Shown piece by piece: positions 8,804 through 15,262 of a DNA stretch of 15,589 nucleotides (its first letter is position 1; each line of letters begins with the position of its first letter). The notes beneath the pieces were generated by a model, which was given only the letters and a program-made list of their open reading frames with translations, made no database searches and had not been told where the DNA came from. A program made the position numbers and the translations under genes. The DNA is from an uncultured Eubacteriales bacterium. GTDB taxonomy: Bacteria > Bacillota > Clostridia > Oscillospirales > Butyricicoccaceae. The stretch is taken from contig USML01000040.1 in the NCBI GenBank assembly GCA_900555855.1, positions 1 through 15,589 of the forward strand, given 5' to 3'.

Positions 8804-9790
8804 TTACCGCTCCTCCCGGAAGTAGGAAAGGCCCAGTGCCGCCGGCGGCTGGTTTTCCCGCTTATTGCGCATGCTGGTGATGATGAGCACGATCAGCGTC
8901 ACCAGATACGGCAGCATCTTGTAAAGCTCCTTCACCGCCAGATTGCCGGAGGGCAGGAACAGATAGAGGATATACAGTCCGCCGAACAGGATGGAGGCCG
9001 GGACGCTGATATTGGGCCGCCAGATGGTGAAGATCACCAGCGCGATGGCCAGCCAGCCCCGGTCGCCGAAGGCGTCGTTGGACCAGACGCCGCAGGCATA
9101 GTCCATCACATAATACAGCCCGCCCAGCCCGGCGATCATGCTGCCGATGCAGGTGGCCTTGTATTTATACCGGGACACATCAATGCCCGCCGCGTCGGCG
9201 GTGGCGGGGCTTTCGCCCACGGCCCGGAGATACAGGCCCGTGCGGGTCTTTTTCAAAACATAAGCGGCAAGAAAGGCCAGAATCACCGCCGCATAGGCCA
9301 GAAAGCCATAGGAAAGGAAGATCTTTCCGAACCAGCCCAGCTTGTCGGCAAAGGGCAGCGACCGGCTGAAATAGGCGCTGGTGCGGGAAAGGGCGATGGA
9401 GGGGACCTCCGCCCCGGTGATCTTGATGAGGGAGCCGCCGAAGAAATTGCCGAAGCCCACGCCGAAGGTGGTCAACGCCAGACCGGTGACATTTTGGTTG
9501 GCCCGCAGGGTGACGGTGAGCAGACAGTAGATCAGTCCCATAAGCAGCGAGCCCAGCAGGCTTGCCAGCAGGGGGATGGCCACGGCCAACAGGCCGTTCA
9601 TGTTCTGTCCCGCCGCCTGCTCGTAGAGAAACGCGCCGATGACGCCGCTGATGCCGCCCACATACATGACGCCGGGAATGCCCAGATTCAGGTTGCCGGC
9701 CTTTTCCGTCAGCGTTTCGCCGATGCTGCCGTAAAGCAGCGGGATCCCCTGCACCACGGCCCGGGGGATGAAGGAAACAAAGTCAAACAT
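8804..9790 (-). CDS. ABC importer permease, BMP-class nucleoside type (NupQ-like)
   Basis: Second membrane subunit of the BMP-type importer, 328 residues with about eight to nine hydrophobic helices; homologous in arrangement to NupQ of the Bacillus subtilis guanosine importer NupNOPQ. Family phrases are EKAGNLNLGIPGVMYVGG near residue 30, SLLMGLIYCLLTVTLRANQNVTGLAL, and the cytoplasmic coupling loop GESPATADAAGIDVSRYK (about residues 192-209) that contacts the ATPase. In the first phrase the usual Gly-Glu-Gly reads Gly-Pro-Gly in a region that is normally strongly conserved. The ATG at 9790 has AGGAGG at 9799-9804, 8 bases upstream and inside the end of the preceding permease gene, whose stop is 3 bases away. 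The HAD gene follows after 7 bases. Confidence 0.92.
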   Translation of the reverse strand: MFDFVSFIPRAVVQGIPLLYGSIGETLTEKAGNLNLGIPGVMYVGGISGVIGAFLYEQAAGQNMNGLLAVAIPLLASLLGSLLMGLIYCLLTVTLRANQNVTGLALTTFGVGFGNFFGGSLIKITGAEVPSIALSRTSAYFSRSLPFADKLGWFGKIFLSYGFLAYAAVILAFLAAYVLKKTRTGLYLRAVGESPATADAAGIDVSRYKYKATCIGSMIAGLGGLYYVMDYACGVWSNDAFGDRGWLAIALVIFTIWRPNISVPASILFGGLYILYLFLPSGNLAVKELYKMLPYLVTLIVLIITSMRNKRENQPPAALGLSYFREER

Positions 9791-9793
9791 CCG

Positions 9794-10903
9794 TCAGTCC
9801 TCCTTTTTACCGCTTTTCCGGAAGCTCAGCTGATAGGTGATGAAAAACTCGCTTCCGATGATGAAGAACAGGATGATCCCCGTAAGGATATCCGAAAAGG
9901 AATGGTTCAGGCCGAAGGCCGTAGAGATCTCCCCGGCGCCCCGCTCCAGAAAGACCAGCAAAAAGCTGGTGAAGATCATGACCACGGGGTTGAACTTGGC
10001 CATCCAGGAGACCATGACCGCCGTAAAGCCCCGGCCGCCGCCGATGGTGGTGGTGATGGTGTGGTCCGTCCCGCCCACCAGCAGCAGCCCGGCGATGCCG
10101 CACAGAGCGCCGGAGAGCAGCATGGTCCGGATGATGACCCGACTCACAGGGATGCCCACATAGCGGGCGGTGCGCTCGCTCTCGCCCACCACGGAGATCT
10201 CATAGCCGTGCTTGCTGTAGTTCAGATAGATATAGACCAGTCCGGTGAGGATGGCCACCACCAGAATATTCAGCAGATATTTCTGCCCGAAGATCCAGGG
10301 CAGCCAGCCGGCCTCGGTGTTCTGATTGATGATGCCGATCTGACCGGCGCCCTTAGGCACCTCCCAAACGATGACGAAAAAGGCCACCAGCTGCGTCGCC
10401 ACATAATTCATCATCAGGGTAAACAGCGTCTCGTTGGTGTTCCACTTGGTCTTGAAGATGGCGGGGATCACGCCCCAAATGCCGCCGGCCGCCGCCGCGG
10501 AAATCACCATCAGCAAAATCAACAGCCCATTGGGCAGCTTGTCGCCCAGACAGATCATGCAGGCCGCCGTGGCCAGGCCGCCCATCAGCAGCTGGCCCTC
10601 GCCGCCCACATTCCAGAAGCGCATCCGGAAGGCGGGCGTCACCGCCAGAGAGACGCACAGCAAAATGGCGATATTCTGCAGCAGCACCCAGATCTTCCGG
10701 GGGGTGCCGAAGGCGCCGCGGAAGATGGTAGCATAGATCTGCAGGGGGTTTTCGCCGGTGAGCAGCGTCGTGACCACGGCGCAGACCACCAGCGCCAGCA
10801 CGATGGCGGCGGCACGGATGGCCCATGCCTGATACCAGGGCAGACTCTTGCGTTTGACAATATGAAACAGCGGCGTGCGCTGCTTGCTTTCCAGCTCAGT
10901 CAT
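9794..10903 (-). CDS. ABC importer permease, BMP-class nucleoside type (NupP-like)
   Basis: First membrane subunit of the importer, 369 residues with about nine to ten helices after a short cytoplasmic N-terminus (MTELESKQRTPLF). It matches the NupP/branched-chain permease family: RFWNVGGEGQLLMGG (about residues 94-108), the coupling loop GESERTARYVGIPVSR on the cytoplasmic side, and the GGGRGFTAVMVSW segment. The ATG at 10903 is preceded by AGGAGGGG (10913-10920) with 10 bases spacing, inside the ATPase gene. The start overlaps the ATPase stop by 8 bases, the tight coupling usual for importer subunits. It should form a heterodimer with the following NupQ-like permease. Confidence 0.92.
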   Translation of the reverse strand: MTELESKQRTPLFHIVKRKSLPWYQAWAIRAAAIVLALVVCAVVTTLLTGENPLQIYATIFRGAFGTPRKIWVLLQNIAILLCVSLAVTPAFRMRFWNVGGEGQLLMGGLATAACMICLGDKLPNGLLILLMVISAAAAGGIWGVIPAIFKTKWNTNETLFTLMMNYVATQLVAFFVIVWEVPKGAGQIGIINQNTEAGWLPWIFGQKYLLNILVVAILTGLVYIYLNYSKHGYEISVVGESERTARYVGIPVSRVIIRTMLLSGALCGIAGLLLVGGTDHTITTTIGGGRGFTAVMVSWMAKFNPVVMIFTSFLLVFLERGAGEISTAFGLNHSFSDILTGIILFFIIGSEFFITYQLSFRKSGKKED

Positions 10904-12434
10904 GGTCTTTTTCCCCTCCTAACCGGGTCATCATCAGGCCCACATCCCGCTTCTTTGCGCCGCGGCCCTCCACGATGCCGCTGACCTTGCCGCCGCAGAG
11001 CACCAGGATCCGGTCGGAAAGCTCCAGCAGCACATCCAGATCCTCGCCAACATAAATCACAGCCACGCCCCGCTCCTTTTGGCGGTTGATCAGGTTATAG
11101 ATCGTATAAGAGGAATGAATATCCAGGCCACGGACGGCATAGGCCGTCAGCAAAACGGTGGGGGCGGAGGCGATCTCCCGGCCCACCAGCACCTTCTGCA
11201 CATTGCCGCCGGACAGCCGGCGCACCGGCGTTGTCAGGTTTGGCGTGCTGACCTCCAGCTCGGAGACCACGCTCTCCGCCAGCTTCTGGGGCGCTTTCCG
11301 GTCCAGGAAGGGGGAACGGCCCCGGCGGTAGGAGCGGAGCATCATGTTGGCAGAAATATCCATATTTCCCACCAGGCCCATGCCCAGCCGGTCCTCCGGC
11401 ACAAAGGACAGGGAAACGCCCATCTCGGCGATGCTCAGGGGATCCTTGCCCAGGATGGGCTCCTCCCGGCCATCGTCATTGACATAGGTGATGCTGCCGC
11501 GCTCCACCGGCTGCAGGCCGGCGATGGCCTCCAGAAGCTCCTTCTGGCCGCAGCCGGAAATGCCCGCCACGCCCAGCACCTCGCCGCTGTTGGCGGTAAA
11601 GGAAACATCGTCCAGCTTGACCACGCCGTCGATGTTGCGGACGGTAAGATGCTCCACCCGGATGCGGGGCTTGGGATCCTTTGGCTCCGGCCGCTCGATG
11701 CTCAGGCTGACAGGATGGCCCACCAGCATATTCGTCATCTCCCGGGCGTTAGACTGTGCCGTTGGCATATCGCCCACGAACTGCCCGTGGCGCAGGATGG
11801 CCACCCGGTCGGAAAGCTCCTCCACCTCGTTCATTTTGTGGGTGATGATCACAATGGCCTTGCCGTCGTTGCGCATATTGCGCAGGACGGTAAACAGCTT
11901 GTCCGTCTCCTGGGGCGTGAGGACGGCGGTGGGCTCGTCCAGGATCAGGATATCTGCGCCCCGGTAAAGCACCTTAATGATCTCCACGGTCTGCTTCTGG
12001 GAAACAGACATATTATAGACCTTCTGCCAGGGATCCACCTCAAAGCCGTAAGCGTCGCAAAGCGCCTGGACCTTTTTTGCCGCCCGGTCCAGATCCAGCC
12101 GGCCCGGCTCGTCCAGACCCAGCACGATGTTTTCCACCGCGGTAAGCACATCCACCAGCTTGAAATGCTGATGGATCATACCAATGCCATAGTCAAAGGC
12201 GTCCTTGGGCGACCGGATGACCACCTCCCGGTCATTGATGAAGATCTGCCCCTCGTCGGGGAAGTAAATGCCGGAGAGCATATTCATCAGCGTGGTCTTT
12301 CCGCTTCCGTTCTCTCCCAGAAGGGCCAGGATCTCGCCCTTGTAAATGTCCAGCCAGACCTTGTCGTTGGCGACCACAGACCCAAAGGTCTTGGTGATAT
12401 TCCGCATTTTTACGGTGGCGGTTTTGTTTTCCAA
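10896..12434 (-). CDS. ABC importer ATPase with two nucleotide-binding domains (NupO-like)
   Basis: Energises the BMP-class importer; about 512 residues with two tandem ABC domains. The first domain has a full Walker A, LGENGSGKTTLMN, a signature variant MSVSQKQ, and Walker B ILILDEPTAVL. The second has a degenerate loop AGISGCGQKELLE (no Lys-Ser/Thr), a good signature LSGGNVQKV, and AYAVRGLD, as is typical of sugar and nucleoside importers where only one site turns over. The start is chosen as TTG 12434 (MENKTATVKMRNITKTFG) because AGGAG at 12445-12449 lies 10 bases upstream. The upstream GTG at 12443 is only one base from that site, and ATG 12407 has no site of its own. The first permease overlaps its stop. 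Upstream is the structured 207-base gap after the binding-protein gene. Confidence 0.9.
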   Translation of the reverse strand: MENKTATVKMRNITKTFGSVVANDKVWLDIYKGEILALLGENGSGKTTLMNMLSGIYFPDEGQIFINDREVVIRSPKDAFDYGIGMIHQHFKLVDVLTAVENIVLGLDEPGRLDLDRAAKKVQALCDAYGFEVDPWQKVYNMSVSQKQTVEIIKVLYRGADILILDEPTAVLTPQETDKLFTVLRNMRNDGKAIVIITHKMNEVEELSDRVAILRHGQFVGDMPTAQSNAREMTNMLVGHPVSLSIERPEPKDPKPRIRVEHLTVRNIDGVVKLDDVSFTANSGEVLGVAGISGCGQKELLEAIAGLQPVERGSITYVNDDGREEPILGKDPLSIAEMGVSLSFVPEDRLGMGLVGNMDISANMMLRSYRRGRSPFLDRKAPQKLAESVVSELEVSTPNLTTPVRRLSGGNVQKVLVGREIASAPTVLLTAYAVRGLDIHSSYTIYNLINRQKERGVAVIYVGEDLDVLLELSDRILVLCGGKVSGIVEGRGAKKRDVGLMMTRLGGEKDHD

Positions 12435-12487
12435 CGGTCTCACGCTCCTGCTTTTTCAGATTTTTTGCCGTCCCGGAAAGACAGCGT

Positions 12488-12541
12488 TGCTGCAAAGGGC
12501 AATCCGGCGGCGAAAAAGTCGACGCACTGCCCTTTGCAGCA
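12488..12541. repeat. 14-bp perfect inverted repeat between binding protein and ATPase genes
   Basis: TGCTGCAAAGGGCA (12488-12501) and TGCCCTTTGCAGCA (12528-12541) are exact inverse copies separated by 26 bases. In the transcript they would form a 14-bp stem. No T-run follows on the minus strand, so it is not a classic terminator. It could be a stability or processing hairpin at the head of the ATPase-permease part of the mRNA, or a leftover of a small repeat element. Confidence 0.75.
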
Positions 12542-12590
12542 GGGTTCAGGCTTGGTTTCTGCGGTCTTCCGCCCGGTTTGGGAGAAAACC

Positions 12591-12629
12591 AAAAATGGGA
12601 AGCCCCGCCGCGATGCTTCGGGGCTTCCC
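12591..12629 (-). terminator. Attenuator-type terminator after the binding-protein gene
   Basis: On the minus strand an 11-bp perfect stem GGGAAGCCCCG/CGGGGCTTCCC (12597-12607 with 12619-12629) and an 11-base loop are followed by ATTTTT (complement 12591-12596). It starts 12 bases after the binding-protein stop. I see no clear promoter between it and the ATPase gene, so it is likely leaky: it would yield much binding-protein mRNA and less ATPase/permease mRNA, the usual stoichiometry for ABC importers. Confidence 0.85.
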
Positions 12630-12641
12630 CAGAGAGGTCGA

Positions 12642-13832
12642 TCAATAAGCTTCGTCCAGCAGGTTGATGCCGTCGATGCGCAGGTCGAAGTAGGGAGCGG
12701 AGCGGAACTTGGATTCCTGGAACGCGCCGTTCTCGATGACTTCGGTGTCAGGCGTGTAAGCGGGGTCGGTGTCCACATCGGCCTGGTAGGAGCTCAGGCT
12801 CTGGCCGCCCACGGTGAAGGTGCTCACATCGAAGACCTGGCGGGTGCCGGCTTCCAGCTCCTTCTTGGCGTCTTCCACGGCCTTTTCGGTGCCCTCGGCG
12901 ATGGCGGAGCCCATGTCGGTCAGGACCACGGAGCCGGTGCCGATGGTGCCGGTCCAGTCGGCCTCGATGGCCTTACCGTCGCGGGTGCACTCGATGGCGT
13001 GCTTGAAGTAGGGCGTCCAGTCGATGCGGGAGGACACAAGGAAGGTATTGGGGCAGGCAGCGGCGGTGGAGCCGTTGTAGGAAACATTGGGGACGCCCTT
13101 GGTCTCGCAGGCGGTGGGGGCGCCCATGGAGTCGGCGTGCTGAGAGATCAGCTTGCAGCCGTTGGCGATGAGCTTGTTGGCGCCTTCCTTCTCGGCGGTC
13201 TCGTCATACCAGCTGCCGGTGAAGGTGACTTCCATCGTGGCAGTGGGGCAGACGGAGCGAGCGCCCAGGAAGAAGGAGGTGTAGCCGGAGATAACCTCGG
13301 CATAGGTGAAGGCGCCGACGTAGCCCATCATGGGAACCTCGCCCTTCAGCTGGCCGTTCTGCTTCAGCTCGTTGAGCTTCATGCCGGCGGCGATACCGGC
13401 CAGATAGCGGCCTTCATAGATGGCGGCGAAAGCGTTGTGGAAGTTCGCGAGCTTCTCGGTGTGCGCCATGGTGCCGGTGGCGTGGCAGAACTCTACGTCC
13501 GGGCACTCCTTGGCAGCCTGCAGCATGAAGGTCTCGTGGCCGAAGCTGTCGGCAAAGATGATGGTGCAGCCTTCGTCTACCAGATCCAGCGCGGCCTCAT
13601 AGCACTCGTTGGACTCGGGGATGTTGCGCTTGATAATCAGCTGATCTTCGGTCAGTCCCAGAGATTCGACGGCTTCATAAACGCCGTTGATGAAGTTCAG
13701 GTCGTAGGTGGAATCTTCGTCGTGAAGAAGGATGACGCCCAGCTTGACGTTGGAAACGTCCGCGCTCGCCGCGCAGGCAAAAACGCTCAGGCACAGAACC
13801 AGGGCCAGAACCACCGCAAAGATCTTTTTCAT
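12642..13832 (-). CDS. BMP-family ABC substrate-binding protein
   Basis: Extracytoplasmic binding protein of the BMP (basic membrane protein) family, which in characterised cases binds purine nucleosides or related molecules and delivers them to the permease pair. The 396 residues begin with a signal peptide: MKK, then a hydrophobic stretch to about residue 20. The best lipobox is VFAC (C20), which has Phe at the -2 position and is weak; the alternative is signal peptidase I cleavage after ASA (residues 22-24). Mature sequence starts VSNVKLGVILLHDEDSTYDLNF, where Asp and Phe/Tyr residues are expected to contact the ligand; substrate is inferred only from family and neighbours. The ATG at 13832 has GGAGGA at 13841-13846, 8 bases upstream. 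It is first in the importer operon and is followed by an attenuator-like terminator. Confidence 0.92.
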   Translation of the reverse strand: MKKIFAVVLALVLCLSVFACAASADVSNVKLGVILLHDEDSTYDLNFINGVYEAVESLGLTEDQLIIKRNIPESNECYEAALDLVDEGCTIIFADSFGHETFMLQAAKECPDVEFCHATGTMAHTEKLANFHNAFAAIYEGRYLAGIAAGMKLNELKQNGQLKGEVPMMGYVGAFTYAEVISGYTSFFLGARSVCPTATMEVTFTGSWYDETAEKEGANKLIANGCKLISQHADSMGAPTACETKGVPNVSYNGSTAAACPNTFLVSSRIDWTPYFKHAIECTRDGKAIEADWTGTIGTGSVVLTDMGSAIAEGTEKAVEDAKKELEAGTRQVFDVSTFTVGGQSLSSYQADVDTDPAYTPDTEVIENGAFQESKFRSAPYFDLRIDGINLLDEAY

Positions 13833-13876
13833 GGAACTTCTCCTCCGTGTTTTGATTGCTTCCGGGAACGTCTTTC

Positions 13877-13905
13877 ATGATACAGGGCGAAGGTTAATAT
13901 TGCAA
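13877..13905 (-). promoter_or_regulatory. Proximal promoter of the importer operon
   Basis: On the minus strand -35 TTGCAA (13900-13905) and -10 TATCAT (complement of 13877-13882) are separated by exactly 17 bases. Transcription would start near 13870, giving a leader of about 38 bases that is too short for a riboswitch. This is the best-placed promoter for the binding-protein gene. Confidence 0.6.
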
Positions 13906-13937
13906 AGCACCTGACGTAAAAAATACGAACATTATTC

Positions 13938-13970
13938 CGCGAAAACACATTTTCGTTCCTGTTTTTCGCG
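13938..13970. promoter_or_regulatory. Operator-like palindromes upstream of the importer promoter
   Basis: Two nested inverted repeats: CGAAAA-CACA-TTTTCG (13940-13955) and CGCGAAAA (13938-13945) with TTTTCGCG (13963-13970). They lie about 70 to 100 bases upstream of the predicted importer start site. They do not match the CodY consensus, whose half-sites run in the opposite order, nor a CcpA site with its central CG. A regulator cannot be named. Confidence 0.4.
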
Positions 13971-14028
13971 CGGCGGCGCGGAACGCCCGATTATCCAGGG
14001 CAGATTGTGCGGGAAATTGGAGCGGAGC

Positions 14029-14057
14029 TTGAAGGGGAGTCCGCCTGCATATATAAT
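14029..14057 (+). promoter_or_regulatory. Promoter-like sequence reading antisense into the aldolase gene
   Basis: TTGAAG (14029-14034), a 17-base spacer, and a perfect -10 TATAAT (14052-14057). A transcript starting near 14064 would run into the 3' end of the aldolase gene in antisense. The first ATG at 14091 has AGGA at about 14080-14083 but begins inside a hairpin arm and opens only the antisense frame of the aldolase, so no protein is proposed. The same AT-rich box also reads as a promoter on the minus strand. Confidence 0.35.
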
Positions 14058-14081
14058 AGAAGAGTTCCGCGAGCCGGTCAG
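14053..14081 (-). promoter_or_regulatory. Possible distal promoter of the importer operon
   Basis: On the minus strand -35 CTGACC (complement of 14076-14081) and -10 TATTAT (complement of 14053-14058) with a 17-base spacer, overlapping the plus-strand promoter-like box. If used, transcripts would begin near 14046 and give the binding-protein gene a leader of about 214 bases that contains the palindromes at 13938-13970. I recognised no known riboswitch core in that leader. Confidence 0.3.
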
Positions 14082-14090
14082 GACAGACGA

Positions 14091-14118
14091 ATGGCGGAGG
14101 AGCGAGCTCCTCCGCCAT
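14091..14118 (-). terminator. Hairpin terminator after the aldolase gene
   Basis: A perfect 12-bp stem ATGGCGGAGGAG/CTCCTCCGCCAT with a four-base loop (14103-14106), 14 bases after the aldolase stop. The stem is very stable, but only ATTCGTCTGT follows on the minus strand instead of a T-run, so termination efficiency is uncertain and it may act mainly as a 3' end stabiliser. Confidence 0.6.
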
Positions 14119-14132
14119 GGGGGTTATGCCGA

Positions 14133-15116
14133 TCAGGCCTTGCCGGCGCAGCCGAGAACGTCGACGAGCTTATGCTTGACGAGCTCCTTGATGTTGGCGC
14201 GGGCGGGCTTGAGGTACTGGCGCGGGTCGAAGTGAGAGGGATTGTCGTGGAAGTACTTGCGGATGGTGCCGGTCATGGCAAGACGCAGGTCGGAGTCGAT
14301 GTTGATCTTGCAGACGGCGCCGCGCGCGGCCTGGCGCAGTTCTTCCTCGGGGATGCCGACGGCGTCGGGCATCTGGCCGCCGTTTTCGTTGATCATCTTC
14401 ACGTATTCCTGCGGAACGGAGGAGGAGCCGTGCAGAACGATCGGGAAGCCGGGCAGGCGCCTGGCGACTTCGTCCAGAATGTCGAAGCGGAGCGGCGGGG
14501 GCACGAGGATGCCCTTTTCGTTGCGGGTGCACTGCGCGGCGGTGAACTTATACGCGCCGTGGCTGGTGCCGATGGCGATGGCCAGAGAGTCGACGCCAGT
14601 CTTGGAGACGAACTCTTCGACTTCCTCGGGACGGGTGTAGGAGGAATCCTCGGCCTTGACCTTTACGTCGTCCTCAACGCCGGCCAGCGTGCCCAGCTCG
14701 CCCTCGACCACGACGCCGTGATCGTGCGCGTACTCGACAACCTTGCGGGTGAGCTCGATGTTGTCCTTGAAGGACTTGGAGGAGCCGTCGATCATGACGG
14801 AGGAGAAGCCGCCGTCGATGCAGCTCTTGCACAGCTCGAAGGTATCGCCGTGATCGAGGTGCACGCAGATGGGCAGGTCAAAGCCCGCGGTCTGCTCGGC
14901 GTCCTCGATGGCCGCCTTGATGAGGTGCATCAGATAAACGTGCTTGGCATACTTGCGGGCACCGGAGGAAACCTGAAGGATCAGGGGAGCCTTCTCTTCG
15001 ATGGCGGCCTCGGTGATGCCCTGGATGATCTCCATGTTGTTCACGTTGAAAGCGCCGATGGCGTAGCCGCCGGTGTACGCTTTTTTGAACATTTCGGTAG
15101 AGGTTACGATGGACAT
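14133..15116 (-). CDS. fba: Class II fructose-1,6-bisphosphate aldolase
   Basis: Zinc-dependent glycolytic and gluconeogenic enzyme that splits fructose-1,6-bisphosphate into dihydroxyacetone phosphate and glyceraldehyde-3-phosphate; cytoplasmic. The 327 residues show the whole active site: VHLDHGD with catalytic D88 and zinc ligand H89, the EGELG block with E139, GTSHGAYKF with zinc ligand H186, VLHGSSSVP with H229, and NIDSDLRLAMTGTIR for phosphate binding. The length fits the short class II form. The ATG at 15116 has AAGGAG at 15127-15132, 10 bases upstream. Strong codon bias and its own promoter and terminator fit a highly expressed single gene. It is divergent from phosphofructokinase, its direct upstream step. 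Confidence 0.96.
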   Translation of the reverse strand: MSIVTSTEMFKKAYTGGYAIGAFNVNNMEIIQGITEAAIEEKAPLILQVSSGARKYAKHVYLMHLIKAAIEDAEQTAGFDLPICVHLDHGDTFELCKSCIDGGFSSVMIDGSSKSFKDNIELTRKVVEYAHDHGVVVEGELGTLAGVEDDVKVKAEDSSYTRPEEVEEFVSKTGVDSLAIAIGTSHGAYKFTAAQCTRNEKGILVPPPLRFDILDEVARRLPGFPIVLHGSSSVPQEYVKMINENGGQMPDAVGIPEEELRQAARGAVCKINIDSDLRLAMTGTIRKYFHDNPSHFDPRQYLKPARANIKELVKHKLVDVLGCAGKA

Positions 15117-15162
15117 GGGTACACAACTCCTTTACTCATGAAATGGACTTCAACCCACGTTG

Positions 15163-15191
15163 ATTATCCTACAATCCCTGTTAAAAATCAA
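15163..15191 (-). promoter_or_regulatory. Promoter of the aldolase gene
   Basis: On the minus strand -35 TTGATT (complement of 15186-15191) and -10 GATAAT (complement of 15163-15168) are spaced by 17 bases. The predicted start site is near 15156, about 40 bases before the ATG. The -35 is only 7 bases from the -35 of the divergent phosphofructokinase promoter. Confidence 0.65.
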
Positions 15192-15198
15192 GCCGAAA

Positions 15199-15227
15199 TT
15201 GACAAGGCGCGGAAATTGTGCTATATT
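15199..15227 (+). promoter_or_regulatory. Promoter of the phosphofructokinase gene
   Basis: A perfect -35 TTGACA (15199-15204), a 17-base spacer, and -10 TATATT (15222-15227) with a TG one base upstream (extended -10). Transcription should start near 15234, about 29 bases before the ATG. It is the strongest promoter-like sequence in the window. GAAATTG occurs twice in it, 17 bases apart (15195-15201 and 15212-15218). Confidence 0.8.
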
Positions 15228-15262
15228 TCTATCGGTGAAAAATCGCGAAAGGAATGATACAA

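Larger units (their letters stand above)
13833..14132. other. 300-base intergenic region between importer and aldolase genes
   Basis: Contains, from left to right, the importer ribosome binding site and proximal promoter (13841-13905), nested palindromes (13938-13970), a two-way promoter-like TATA box (14029-14081) and the aldolase terminator hairpin (14091-14118). The heptamer TTCCGCG occurs at 13935-13941 and 14065-14071, and in inverse at 13977-13983. No protein-coding gene or recognisable tRNA was found in it. Confidence 0.6.

Noticed and set aside
8735..10984. A 749-residue plus-strand open frame opposite the importer permeases
   Set aside because: Antisense to the two permease genes, with a Gln/His/Asp/Gly-rich product typical of reversed membrane-protein codons and no ribosome binding site.
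12488..12541. CRISPR-like repeat
   Set aside because: Only one inverted pair with no direct copies or spacers is present.
11079..13880. A 933-residue plus-strand open frame opposite the ATPase and binding-protein genes
   Set aside because: It crosses the terminator and inverted repeat of the intergenic gap and has no domain; a by-product of codon bias.
13833..14046. Purine riboswitch in the possible long importer leader
   Set aside because: The conserved core of the purine aptamer is not visible, and no other riboswitch core was recognised.
14007..15257. A 416-residue plus-strand open frame opposite the aldolase
   Set aside because: It sits downstream of a promoter-like box and has AGGA before ATG 14091, so I looked at it twice. 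Its Gly/Ala/Val/Asp-rich product mirrors aldolase codons and has no family. The promoter is kept as a finding, the protein is not.
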